Positions 47,918-56,710 of a DNA stretch of 64,000 bases are shown here, piece by piece. Numbering within the stretch: the stretch's first letter is position 1; every line of letters begins with the position of its first letter. Origin of the DNA: Actinomycetota bacterium (GTDB taxonomy: Bacteria > Actinomycetota > Actinomycetes > Nanopelagicales > Nanopelagicaceae); assembly GCA_026393075.1 (NCBI GenBank), contig JAPLAW010000015.1, forward strand, positions 1 through 64,000, read 5' to 3'. Under the pieces are notes generated by a model. It saw only the letters and a program-made list of their open reading frames with translations, was not told the origin of the DNA and searched no databases. The translations under genes and the position numbers were made by a program.

Positions 47918-49165
47918 ATGAAAGCGCTAGTAATAGGCGCTGGTGGCGTCGGTAGAGCAATTGCCAATATCGCATCCCGCAGAAGCTTTATCTCTTCTAT
48001 GGTCATTGCCGATCGCAATTTTGCTCGAGCCGAAGAAGCAGTCGCCCGCGTTAAAGATGCCCGTTTTTCAGCCGCTGAAGTTAATGCCGCTGAACTAGAA
48101 GATATCCGTGCGTTAATTCGCAAAGCAAAGCCCGATGTCGTGATCAATGCAGTTGATCCACGTTTCGTCATGCCGATTTTCTTGGCTTGTGAAATTGAAA
48201 ATACAAATTACATTGACATGGCGATGTCTTTATCGCGCCCACATCCGCATTATCCAAACACTGAAACTGGTGTGAAGTTAGGTGACGAGCAATTCGCACG
48301 TGACTGGAACTGGGGCGAGCGCGGTATTTATGCACTCGTTGGTATGGGAATCGAACCTGGCATGAGTGATGTTTTTGCTAAGTACGCATCTGATTATTTA
48401 TTTAGTCGCCTAGATTCAGTAACTGTTTTTGATGGTTCGAATTTAACTGTTGAAGGTTTTGATTTTGCACCTTCGTTCTCAATTTGGACAACCATTGAAG
48501 AATGTTTAAATCCGCCACTGATGTGGGAAGACGGTCGTGGATGGTTTACGACTGAACCATTTAGTGATTTAGAAGTATTCGATTTCCCAGAAGGTATTGG
48601 GCCAGTTGAATGCGTAAACGTTGAACACGAAGAAGTTGTGCTAATCCCCCAGAAAGTTGATGCCAAGAAAGTTGCCTTTAAGTACGGCCTAGGCGCGCAA
48701 TTCATAACAACGTTAAAAACAATTCATATGCTTGGAATGGATCGCAAAGACACCGTTGATGTGCAAGGAGTTGCAGTGTCACCTCGTGATCTATTGGCAG
48801 CTGCGTTGCCCGACCCAGCAACACTTGGTTCGCGCATGAAAGGTAAAACTTGTGCCGGAACTTTGGTTAAAGGTTTAGATAAAGAAGGTAAGCCGCGCGC
48901 TGTATATATGTACAACGTGGTTGATAACTCATGGTCTATGGCTAATTACGGTGATCAGGCAGTTGTTTGGCAGACCGCAATTAACCCAGTTATCGCTATG
49001 GAATTAATCCATAACGGCACCTGGCAGCCAGATGGCGTTAACGGCCCAGAGTGGTTTGATGCAAAACCATTCTTAGATCTACTCGAGAAATATGACAGTA
49101 GTTGGCATATCCGCGAGGAATCTACCGATGGCATCGTCCCTGATGATGCGGCTTCAATCGCTTAA
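47918..49165 (+). CDS. Saccharopine dehydrogenase-like NAD(P)-dependent oxidoreductase
   Basis: This 415-residue protein belongs to the saccharopine dehydrogenase / carboxynorspermidine synthase group. The N-terminal Rossmann loop VIGAGGVGRAIANIASRR (3-20) binds the nucleotide, and VVINAVDPRFVMPIFLAC and GMGIEPGMSDVFAKYA are family blocks. I chose ATG 47918 because GAGAGG lies 9 nt upstream; an ATG at 47888 precedes that site. The reaction could be in lysine or polyamine metabolism; no other pathway gene is adjacent, so I leave it open. It is followed at 17 nt by an SDR gene in the same direction. Confidence 0.88.
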   Translation: MKALVIGAGGVGRAIANIASRRSFISSMVIADRNFARAEEAVARVKDARFSAAEVNAAELEDIRALIRKAKPDVVINAVDPRFVMPIFLACEIENTNYIDMAMSLSRPHPHYPNTETGVKLGDEQFARDWNWGERGIYALVGMGIEPGMSDVFAKYASDYLFSRLDSVTVFDGSNLTVEGFDFAPSFSIWTTIEECLNPPLMWEDGRGWFTTEPFSDLEVFDFPEGIGPVECVNVEHEEVVLIPQKVDAKKVAFKYGLGAQFITTLKTIHMLGMDRKDTVDVQGVAVSPRDLLAAALPDPATLGSRMKGKTCAGTLVKGLDKEGKPRAVYMYNVVDNSWSMANYGDQAVVWQTAINPVIAMELIHNGTWQPDGVNGPEWFDAKPFLDLLEKYDSSWHIREESTDGIVPDDAASIA

Positions 49166-49182
49166 TTAAATTGACGGAGATC

Positions 49183-49971
49183 ATGAGCAATCAAGGAAAT
49201 AAAGACAAGTGGGCGCTAGTTACTGGCGCTACTGCAGGAATCGGCGAGAGTTTCTCGCGCTTACTTGCTGCTCAAGGTTTTAATTTAGTTTTGGTTGCTC
49301 GTGATCTACCGCGGTTAAATGAACGCGCCTCTGCGTTAGAAGCTAATTTTAAGATTCAAACAAAAGTCATTGCAGCTGATTTAGCGACTGACTCTGGTTG
49401 TAAATTAATTGAAGATTTCATTGCTGATAATGAAGTTGAAGTGTTGATTAATAATGCTGGTTTTGGAATTAATAAATCCTTCTTGGTAAGCGACATGGCT
49501 GCCGAGCAACAAATGTTTGATGTTTTAGTTCGTACACCAATGCGCTTGATGCACGCGATCTTGCCTGGGATGAAAGAACGAAATTCGGGAACAATAATTA
49601 ATGTTTCATCCGTTGCAGCCTGGATTGCTGGCGGAACTTATAGTGCTAGCAAGTCTTACTTAACCGTGCTTACCGAATCACTCCACACTGAATTAACTGG
49701 TACAAATGTAAAAGTCTCAGCACTGGCACCTGGGTTCACGCGTACCGAATTCCACCAACGTGGTCGTATGAAGATGAGTGCCTTACCTAACTTTATGTGG
49801 CTAAATGCCGATGACCTGGTTGCAAAAGCTTGGTCAGATGCACAGAAAGGCGCTGCAGTTTCAGTGCCGGGCTGGCAGTACATTATTTTGAGTTCTTTCT
49901 TGCGATTTGGGCCAAGACCGCTAATTCGTAAACTGGGCATGAACGTTCGCGTTCGCCAGCGCAATAAATAA
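49183..49971 (+). CDS. Short-chain dehydrogenase/reductase
   Basis: This 262-residue classical SDR has the cofactor motif TGATAGIGES (TGxxxGIG), NNAGFGI, the catalytic Ser in INVSSVAAW, and the Tyr/Lys in YSASKSYL. APGFTRTEFH follows. An Arg in ARDLPRL after the second strand favours NADP(H). The ATG at 49183 has GGAGA 5 nt upstream; the in-frame TTG at 49171 lies before that site and is rejected. The sequence is closest in feel to DltE/YqjQ-type lipid or ketone reductases. The substrate is unknown. Confidence 0.9.
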   Translation: MSNQGNKDKWALVTGATAGIGESFSRLLAAQGFNLVLVARDLPRLNERASALEANFKIQTKVIAADLATDSGCKLIEDFIADNEVEVLINNAGFGINKSFLVSDMAAEQQMFDVLVRTPMRLMHAILPGMKERNSGTIINVSSVAAWIAGGTYSASKSYLTVLTESLHTELTGTNVKVSALAPGFTRTEFHQRGRMKMSALPNFMWLNADDLVAKAWSDAQKGAAVSVPGWQYIILSSFLRFGPRPLIRKLGMNVRVRQRNK

Positions 49972-50065
49972 GATCTCACATCAATTTCGCAGGTATTTCC
50001 CGCGTTACAAGCAGGTCCTTTTAATCGGCTTCGGTAAGATTGCCGCATAATCTATGGAGGTCAAT

Positions 50066-50992
50066 ATGTTGCGCAAGGTTTCTACTCTCTCTATTGCAGC
50101 GGCTCTCGTTGCGGGCGTTCTAATGGCTGCCCCAGCATCAGCTGCTACCAGCAATGGCTCAACCTGCACCACTGTAAATAAGACCACCAAAGTTAGCGGG
50201 TTTACCTACAGATGCGTGACTGCGGTTAAGTCCACTGTCACCCTTGATGGAGCTAAGACCACAATTTATATACCTGCAACTGCAACGACTAAGAACGCCA
50301 AGAAGTACTACTTAGCCGTTGATTGCATTAACGAATCAACTTCATACACAAAGTCAGCGAAAGAAATTGCCGGTCTTGAGACCAGTACTGCAGCTGCACT
50401 TGTAGAAATCGATGCTCAGATTGCGGCTCAAGTTACTGCGAGTGCAAGCGTGCAGACTCAGATTGATGCGCTAACTAAAGAGAACGCTGATATTGCGATC
50501 AAGATTAAAGAGCAAACCGATTTGATTCCTATTGCCCAAAAGGAAGTTACAGATTTAACTGTCAAGATTGCCGGAGTTACTAAGCAGATCGATGATTTCA
50601 CCGTGATTTTGAATGATTCAAAGACTAAGTTGACAACGCTAAGAGCTGACAAAGTTAACGCTGCGAAAAATGCAGTAACTATTACCAAATTAGCCACTGC
50701 AGTTAGCCAACTGACTATCTCAATCACTTCATTGAAAACTTATAATTCGAGTTCTAAAATTCAGATGCAATCACTTAATGGCTCGATTAGTAAGTACAAC
50801 TCATCAATCATGCAGCTAAAGAGCACCGTGACCAAGAACTTAGCTTCGATCGAGAATTCCAAGAAGATTGGTTCGACAATTGTCACCCTTAATAAGACTA
50901 AAGAATTAACCTCTAGTCAATTAAAGCAAGCAAAAGATGCGCTTACCCAAACTATGAACTCACGCAATCTGCTTTGCAGTGCAGGTTTATAA
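50066..50992 (+). CDS. Secreted coiled-coil protein of unknown function
   Basis: This 308-residue exported protein has a signal peptide (about 1-26, ending ASAA). A small Cys-pair module follows (CTTVNKTTKVSGFTYRC), then about 220 residues of almost continuous coiled coil rich in Lys, Thr, Ile, Gln and Asp. Cysteines recur at VDC and near the C-terminus (LLC). No catalytic motif, lipobox or sorting signal is seen. It starts with ATG 50066 after GGAGG and ends in a strong terminator. It resembles envelope spacer or peptidoglycan-hydrolase-regulator coiled coils (FtsX/EnvC style) only in architecture. Confidence 0.8.
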   Translation: MLRKVSTLSIAAALVAGVLMAAPASAATSNGSTCTTVNKTTKVSGFTYRCVTAVKSTVTLDGAKTTIYIPATATTKNAKKYYLAVDCINESTSYTKSAKEIAGLETSTAAALVEIDAQIAAQVTASASVQTQIDALTKENADIAIKIKEQTDLIPIAQKEVTDLTVKIAGVTKQIDDFTVILNDSKTKLTTLRADKVNAAKNAVTITKLATAVSQLTISITSLKTYNSSSKIQMQSLNGSISKYNSSIMQLKSTVTKNLASIENSKKIGSTIVTLNKTKELTSSQLKQAKDALTQTMNSRNLLCSAGL

Positions 50993-51003
50993 GTAAATCT
51001 CTT

Positions 51004-51050
51004 AAAAGAATAGGGCTGGTCAGTTAACTCTGGCTAGCCCTATTCTTTTC
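51004..51050 (+). terminator. Strong intrinsic terminator after the coiled-coil gene
   Basis: A 16-bp stem (51008-51023 with 51030-51045, two G-T pairs) has a 6-nt loop and is followed by TTTTC. The flanking AAAA extends the pairing and makes it functional on both strands. It lies about 15 nt past the stop and isolates the gene from the diguanylate cyclase. Confidence 0.9.
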
Positions 51051-51078
51051 CCCTTTCTAAAGTATTTACAGTTTTGAA

Positions 51079-52449
51079 ATGGCTACCTTGAAATTATTTC
51101 GAATCGGTAGTTTCATCTTGATTCTCGCCTCTTTTGCTGCGGGCATATCTATAGAAAAGCCTGACCTACTCGCTGATTTACTCCTATATAACGTTGTTCC
51201 GCTCGTCTTATTGCTCTTAAGCATTTACGCGTTACGGGGTGAAGATTTACGCACTCGTCTTTCACTCGAATTAGCCCTCTTTCTATGGTTTGCCGGGTCG
51301 GTGATCTCTTCCTTGACTGCCGTCTATTTGCTTACAAATACTTTTCAAGTCATTTCTGACATCCTCTATCTGCTCTTTTATCCTTTTATCTTCATAGCTA
51401 TCCCCCGGCTCATTAGAGCAAATGTATCTAGCACTATTTTGGAAAACATTGATGCTGCAATAGTTGCACTTGGAGTTAGTGCTCTTGCCTCGGCTTTACT
51501 TATGAAACCTGTTCTACCTAATTACAGTGGCAACCAGTTAGAAACTTTTTTTGCCATAATTTTCCCAGTTGCCGACATTGTGCTCATAGCTCTCATCATC
51601 TCGCTTAGCCCTTTTCATCGACTAAATTGGCGAAGTTTTATTCTCGCCATTGGTATTTTTGCATTCGCAGCAGCTGACTTTATAAATCTGTGGTTAAGCA
51701 GTCATGGCAAATATAGATTTGGCAGCTGGACAGATTCACTTTGGCTGGTTGCGCTATTTCTGATTTGTGAATCTTTATGGCACAAGCGAGATGAAAGTGA
51801 TTCGCGAGTTCCAACGCATCCAGTTCTAATCGCTGTAGCAGTGTTATTTAGCGCGATTCTTTTATCTTTACTCGCCTTAAAGCCAGGATACTTACCAGGA
51901 TTTATAGTTGGTCCAGCAATTGCTACTTTATTTCTGGCTTTTATTCGAATGGTTGTTGCGCTTAGGCAGGCTCAAGAAATTGGTGCAGAGCGCACCTTGG
52001 CTCGCACTGATGAGTTAACTGGGCTGCCAAACCGTAGAAAGTTCATGGCTGAACTAATTGAATTTTCTAATACCCAAGGAGCGTTATTGCTATTAGATCT
52101 AGATGGATTCAAGCCAATTAATGATCAGTACGGCCACGAAGTTGGTGACCAACTTTTGCGCGCAGTTTCACAGAGGTTTAGACGCTCGCTTCCAAGTCAT
52201 TCCACGCTGGCACGCTTAGGCGGCGATGAGTTTGGTGCCCTGATTTCAGGCGATTTTGAAAGCACCATGGAAGCAGCTTTGGCTCTTCATGCCAGCGCTA
52301 GTTATCCATTTTCGATAGCTGGTGAAACGATAATGATTGGCGTCAGTGTTGGTTTTGTAACCAATGATGGAACTCGCGACATGATGCATCGCGCTGATCA
52401 AGCAATGTATAAAGCTAAACGCGAGGATCTCGGGGTTTGTCAGCTTTGA
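51079..52449 (+). CDS. Membrane-bound diguanylate cyclase (GGDEF)
   Basis: This 456-residue protein has about nine N-terminal transmembrane helices (1-300) and a C-terminal GGDEF domain starting at ARTDELTGLPNRRKF. The active-site loop is canonical (LARLGGDEFG) and LLLDLDGFKPINDQYGH is present, so it should make cyclic di-GMP. The RxxD inhibitory site usually found just before the loop is absent (SHST there). The helical half may sense a membrane or light signal; no known sensor domain is recognised. No EAL domain occurs in the window. The 3' end overlaps the photolyase gene by 35 nt. Confidence 0.92.
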   Translation: MATLKLFRIGSFILILASFAAGISIEKPDLLADLLLYNVVPLVLLLLSIYALRGEDLRTRLSLELALFLWFAGSVISSLTAVYLLTNTFQVISDILYLLFYPFIFIAIPRLIRANVSSTILENIDAAIVALGVSALASALLMKPVLPNYSGNQLETFFAIIFPVADIVLIALIISLSPFHRLNWRSFILAIGIFAFAAADFINLWLSSHGKYRFGSWTDSLWLVALFLICESLWHKRDESDSRVPTHPVLIAVAVLFSAILLSLLALKPGYLPGFIVGPAIATLFLAFIRMVVALRQAQEIGAERTLARTDELTGLPNRRKFMAELIEFSNTQGALLLLDLDGFKPINDQYGHEVGDQLLRAVSQRFRRSLPSHSTLARLGGDEFGALISGDFESTMEAALALHASASYPFSIAGETIMIGVSVGFVTNDGTRDMMHRADQAMYKAKREDLGVCQL

Positions 52450-53782
52450 TTTCTGATAAACGTTCGAGTGATTCAATTCGTTCGGCCGCATGGTCAACTA
52501 TTCGCTCTTGATACCCATTGCTGTAGCCATCTAGATACAACCAAGGTTCGTGAATTTCTGCAGCCGATAAGTGTGCAAGTTCGGGCACATACTTACGGAT
52601 GTAATCACCTTCGGCATCAAAACGCTTTCCTTGCTCAATCGGATTGAAGACTCGGTAGTAAGGCGAGGCATCGGTACCGCAACCAGCTGTCCACTGCCAG
52701 CCGTGCGAATTAGATGCCACATCAAAATCAATTAAATGTTGGCCAAAGAATCGAGCGCCATGTTGCCATTCTAAATGCAAATCTTTTACCAAGAAGGAAG
52801 CCACAACCATGCGAGTGCGATTATGCATCCAGCCTGTTTGTACAAGTTGTCGCATTGCAGCATCAACAAATGGGTAGCCGGTCTTACCTTCGCACCAAGC
52901 GTTAAATTTTGAATCAGGTTCGTCATATCGCATCTCTTTAAAACGAGGTGCGTAGTAGTCCCATGTTGTATGTGGGTTATGGTGCAATACGTCGGCATAA
53001 AATTCGCGCCAGGCAATTTCTTTCCGAAATACATCGTGCGCTTTACTATCTCCTAGTTTGGCCAGCAATGTGCGCGGATGAATTTCGCCCCATCGTAAAT
53101 GGGCACTTAACCGACTGGTTCCATCAATGCCCGCAAAGTTACGGTTCTCATCGTATGAATCAAGGCCGTTACTTTGAAATTCTTGCCATCGATCAAACGC
53201 TGCGTTTTCACCGGCTGAAATATTGATTTCAGAATTCCACTCCGGAAAATTACGATCACCAGCAAGTGGCTCAGCAGCCTTAATATTCAATGGTTTTGCA
53301 GCTGGTGCGCGCCAACCATGAGTGCACCATCCGCGATAGAACGGAGTGTAAACGCGATAAGGGGTGTCATCGCTTTTGCGTACTCGTCCTGGTGCAACGG
53401 CATATGGACTACCTGTTTGCGTTAACTCAATTCCATTGTCGATAACTTTGGCATCGCGTGCAACTCCATAAGGCGTGTAATCAGCACTCACGTGAACTGA
53501 AGTCCCGTTATATCGACTCATAACATCTTTTAGTACGTCACTTGGTTCGCCAGCAATTACCAATAGCTTTTTACCCAATGATTTATCAAGAGACTGCAAG
53601 CTTTGCGCTAGGTAAGCCAATCGGAAAGAACCGGATTTGCTAGCGATTCGGCTGTCCATAATAAAGAGCGGAACTATCTCATCGCCTGCTTCAATCGCGG
53701 CTAAAAGCGCTGGGTGATCAGAGATGCGTAAGTCACGGCGAAACCAAATAATCGCCCGCTTCTTTACATTCTCTGATGCCAT
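52415..53782 (-). CDS. Deoxyribodipyrimidine photolyase (class I, cryptochrome/photolyase family)
   Basis: This 455-residue flavoprotein repairs UV-induced pyrimidine dimers with blue light. An N-terminal alpha/beta antenna domain (IIWFRRDLRISDHPAL) precedes the helical FAD domain with LRWGEIHPR, EIAWREFYADVL, YPFVDAAMRQL, and GWQWTAGCGTDASPYYRVFNP across the active site, close to bacterial CPD photolyases. I start at ATG 53782; a TTG 12 nt earlier is unlikely. The gene is divergent from the esterase with 17 nt between starts. A surface-water lifestyle fits, as inference. Confidence 0.93.
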   Translation of the reverse strand: MASENVKKRAIIWFRRDLRISDHPALLAAIEAGDEIVPLFIMDSRIASKSGSFRLAYLAQSLQSLDKSLGKKLLVIAGEPSDVLKDVMSRYNGTSVHVSADYTPYGVARDAKVIDNGIELTQTGSPYAVAPGRVRKSDDTPYRVYTPFYRGWCTHGWRAPAAKPLNIKAAEPLAGDRNFPEWNSEINISAGENAAFDRWQEFQSNGLDSYDENRNFAGIDGTSRLSAHLRWGEIHPRTLLAKLGDSKAHDVFRKEIAWREFYADVLHHNPHTTWDYYAPRFKEMRYDEPDSKFNAWCEGKTGYPFVDAAMRQLVQTGWMHNRTRMVVASFLVKDLHLEWQHGARFFGQHLIDFDVASNSHGWQWTAGCGTDASPYYRVFNPIEQGKRFDAEGDYIRKYVPELAHLSAAEIHEPWLYLDGYSNGYQERIVDHAAERIESLERLSEIKADKPRDPRV

Positions 53783-53799
53783 GGCATTATTCAACCACT

Positions 53800-54624
53800 A
53801 TGGAGTTAATAAAGAGATATCAAGTTCGCGGAGTCTCCGGCGAGGTAAGCCGCGTGCAGATTGAAGGACGAACTGTTGATTATTGGATTCCAAAGGGTGT
53901 GCCTCAGCATCTATTGATTGCCCATGATGGGCAGAATGTGTTTGACGGAAAGACCTCAACTCATCGCCGCAGAACTTGGGAGATGGCGCAAAGCGCAATC
54001 CGAGTTTCTGAACACCTAGGAATTAACCCACCAGCAATTATTGCGATCTGGCATGGGGGAAGCAAGCAAGATGAACATGGTCGGGCAAAGGACTTATCAC
54101 CGCAAAGATTCTTTCAAGAAGATGTCGTAGTTAATTCTGTTAACGTAGTAAAAGCTGACTTGGCTCATCTACGCGGTGATCAATATTTAAATCTGATTTT
54201 TGATCAAATCGTGCCGGAAATCCTCAGCGCCTATGAACTTGAAATACCGGTTGCGAACCGGGCAATGATCGGTTCTAGCATGGGTGGATTATCAACTCTT
54301 TACGCTGGAATTCAGCGCCCTGAGCAGATGAGTGCACTTCTTGCACTCTCACCGCATTGGACTATTGGTGGCAATCGTTTGGTCGAGCGCACAATTGAAG
54401 AGCTACCGAAGCCAGGTCGCCACAAGATCTGGATGAGCCGTGGAACTAAAAGCCTCGATGCAGATTACAAACCATTCCAAGAGTATGCCGATCGATTGAT
54501 GCAGGAAAAGGGTTACCGAATCGGACATGACTTTGTAACTAAGGTTTATGAAAAGACCAGCCACAACGAAAAATCGTGGGCTAGCTATTTAGACCAAGTA
54601 ATGAAGTTCTGGCTTAATAGCTAA
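53800..54624 (+). CDS. Esterase family protein (Fes/esterase D-like alpha/beta hydrolase)
   Basis: This 274-residue cytoplasmic alpha/beta hydrolase resembles enterochelin esterase/esterase D proteins. LLIAHDGQNVFDGKTS is an N-terminal family block. The nucleophile elbow GSSMGGLS (near residue 165) carries the catalytic Ser; the His is probably in KTSHNEKSWASYL, and an Asp lies in KSLDADYK. I chose ATG 53800 (MELIKRYQ) rather than 53776, which lies inside the divergent photolyase gene. No signal peptide. The substrate is unknown. It is convergent with the amylase gene, overlapping by 11 nt. Confidence 0.88.
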   Translation: MELIKRYQVRGVSGEVSRVQIEGRTVDYWIPKGVPQHLLIAHDGQNVFDGKTSTHRRRTWEMAQSAIRVSEHLGINPPAIIAIWHGGSKQDEHGRAKDLSPQRFFQEDVVVNSVNVVKADLAHLRGDQYLNLIFDQIVPEILSAYELEIPVANRAMIGSSMGGLSTLYAGIQRPEQMSALLALSPHWTIGGNRLVERTIEELPKPGRHKIWMSRGTKSLDADYKPFQEYADRLMQEKGYRIGHDFVTKVYEKTSHNEKSWASYLDQVMKFWLNS

Positions 54625-56710
54625 CTTTGTATTTAATGATCTTTGAGACTGCGGTTTTGTTTGCCGCATTCTTTACAACTGACACAAATTCAAGGCTAGT
54701 ACCACTTGGGTAATTTCGAGGTTCTAAAAAGACTCGATACAAACCAGCTACTGCAGTATCGCCCTTGACAGTGCGGTGATCTGAAGTTCCGATATTCACC
54801 CAACTCTTACCAGCTTCGCGCACTAGATAAGTTACTTGGTTGTATTCATCGCCTTTAACAGTTGAACTTAACTCCAGTAAATAATCCATCGCAAAATCAG
54901 ATCGTGGTGCATTTAGAGTTACTGCTGGAGCAAGCTTTGCTTTGAACTTGGTGGCAGCTTTGAGAACTACATAATTAGTTGGGCCAACTTTCACTGTCAA
55001 AGTTGCACCAGCGGCTGATGAAGAAAGTGCAGTACCAAGAATTGGTGTCCACTTCGAACCTGACGTACTAACATTAAATTTGATTTCTTGAGCAGTATCA
55101 CCGGAGTTAAATATAACTGCGTATTCCTGGCCGTTTAGATAACGAGTTGTCGCAAAGACAACGCCGTTGCCATACCGGATCTGTTGGGTGCCAGAACGTA
55201 GCGCAGGGTTTGCTTTAATAACAGCTTGCATTGCAGTGATCTGATCTTCTAGTGGATTCGGCACATCAAAAGCGCTACGAGTGCCGATTGCATCAGAGCC
55301 AATACGTTTTTCGTCTTGCCAGTATGAAACCAGCGTAGGGAACATGTCTTGGCGAGCAGCTTTATCTCCTCCGCTGCCAATCATGCCCTTCTCATCTCCA
55401 TAATAAATTGCTGGCCCGCCGCGAAGCAGGAATAGCAAAGAATTTGCGAGCTTAGATTTAGCTAACGCATCAGCGTCATTACTCGCTGCACTATCGATGA
55501 ACATTCCGATTCGACCCATGTCGTGGTTACCAAGGAATGTGGTTAAACCATAGGCCGAAGTAGTTGCAGTTGTATAAAGATCGTCTGCATTAAAGAGTTC
55601 AACTAATTTTTCTGCCCCGCGACCTTCAGTTATAAAAGAAGTCACATTACTTTGGAAAGCAAAATCTAGAATTCCAGGAAAAGCTTGGTTTCGGACAAAC
55701 TGTGCTGTTGCCAGTGGGTTTGAATCATAAACTTCACCATAAATAGGAAAATCAGTTTTGCCTGCAGCTTTAGCGGTTTTTAAAATCGCTGGAATAAATG
55801 CTTGCCAGAATTCTGGGTTAACGTGTTTTGCGGTATCGATGCGATATCCGTCGATGCCAAATTTAGTTATCCAGCTACTCCATACATCTATCCAACCTTT
55901 CACCACTTCTGGCTTTTGAGTAAAGACATCATCAAGGCCGTAGAAGTCACCATCTAAAACTGAAGTACCAGACCAATTTGAATCACCACGATTGTGATAG
56001 TTGGTAATGTCATTTAGAAATGCTGGCTTCTTAATGTTGGCATTTACCGCATCAACTGATGGTTTCTTGGCGAATGAAACATTGGCATCTAGCTTTGGAA
56101 AAGTATCTTTTCCAGCAAATAAAGCTGGATCAAATGCTTTTCCAGCAGCATCTAAATAAGGTGCACTCTTATGGCTAACGTAGGCATTGTTATCGGAGTA
56201 TTGGATTACGTCAGCTGTATGGTTTACGACGATATCAATAATTACTTTCATGCCGATTGCGTGAGCTTTAACTACTAACTCTTTAAAGTCATACTCGCTG
56301 CCTAGGTGTGGATCAACAGTTGTGAAGTCCAAGCCCCAGTAGCCGTGATAAGCCGCTGAATTTCCTTGCATCGTCTGCTGTTTAACTGGCGGAGTCACCC
56401 AGATAGAGGTAAATCCAAGCTTTTTTAGGCGATCTAAACTATTGGTGAGCCCCTTGAAATCGCCACCATGAAACATGCCGTAATCAGCAGGTTCAAAACC
56501 GCTGTCATACGCTCCTGCTTTAGCGCCACCATTGTCATTAGTTACATCGCCATTTGCATAGCGATCAGTCATAACAAAGTAGGCCGACTCATCACTTTGT
56601 GCACCACGTGCGATATTTGTGGCAAGTGCTGCAATATTTTCAGCAGCTGAACTCCCTGTGAATGACAAACCCAGAATAGTAACCGACAGTAGCGCGACGA
56701 CTTTTTTCAT
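54614..56710 (-). CDS. Secreted GH13 alpha-amylase
   Basis: This 698-residue glycoside hydrolase family 13 enzyme has a signal peptide (about 1-23). The catalytic barrel shows DIVVNHTAD (conserved region I), GYRIDTAKHV (nucleophile Asp), PIYGEVYDSN (acid/base Glu) and FLGNHDMGR (third Asp). Beta-rich C-terminal domains follow (about 520-698), the last possibly starch-binding. It should cut starch or glycogen outside the cell. Start ATG 56710 overlaps the stop of the upstream glucanase gene by 1 nt, so translation is coupled. It is the first enzyme of the alpha-glucan locus. Confidence 0.94.
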   Translation of the reverse strand: MKKVVALLSVTILGLSFTGSSAAENIAALATNIARGAQSDESAYFVMTDRYANGDVTNDNGGAKAGAYDSGFEPADYGMFHGGDFKGLTNSLDRLKKLGFTSIWVTPPVKQQTMQGNSAAYHGYWGLDFTTVDPHLGSEYDFKELVVKAHAIGMKVIIDIVVNHTADVIQYSDNNAYVSHKSAPYLDAAGKAFDPALFAGKDTFPKLDANVSFAKKPSVDAVNANIKKPAFLNDITNYHNRGDSNWSGTSVLDGDFYGLDDVFTQKPEVVKGWIDVWSSWITKFGIDGYRIDTAKHVNPEFWQAFIPAILKTAKAAGKTDFPIYGEVYDSNPLATAQFVRNQAFPGILDFAFQSNVTSFITEGRGAEKLVELFNADDLYTTATTSAYGLTTFLGNHDMGRIGMFIDSAASNDADALAKSKLANSLLFLLRGGPAIYYGDEKGMIGSGGDKAARQDMFPTLVSYWQDEKRIGSDAIGTRSAFDVPNPLEDQITAMQAVIKANPALRSGTQQIRYGNGVVFATTRYLNGQEYAVIFNSGDTAQEIKFNVSTSGSKWTPILGTALSSSAAGATLTVKVGPTNYVVLKAATKFKAKLAPAVTLNAPRSDFAMDYLLELSSTVKGDEYNQVTYLVREAGKSWVNIGTSDHRTVKGDTAVAGLYRVFLEPRNYPSGTSLEFVSVVKNAANKTAVSKIIKYKVSY

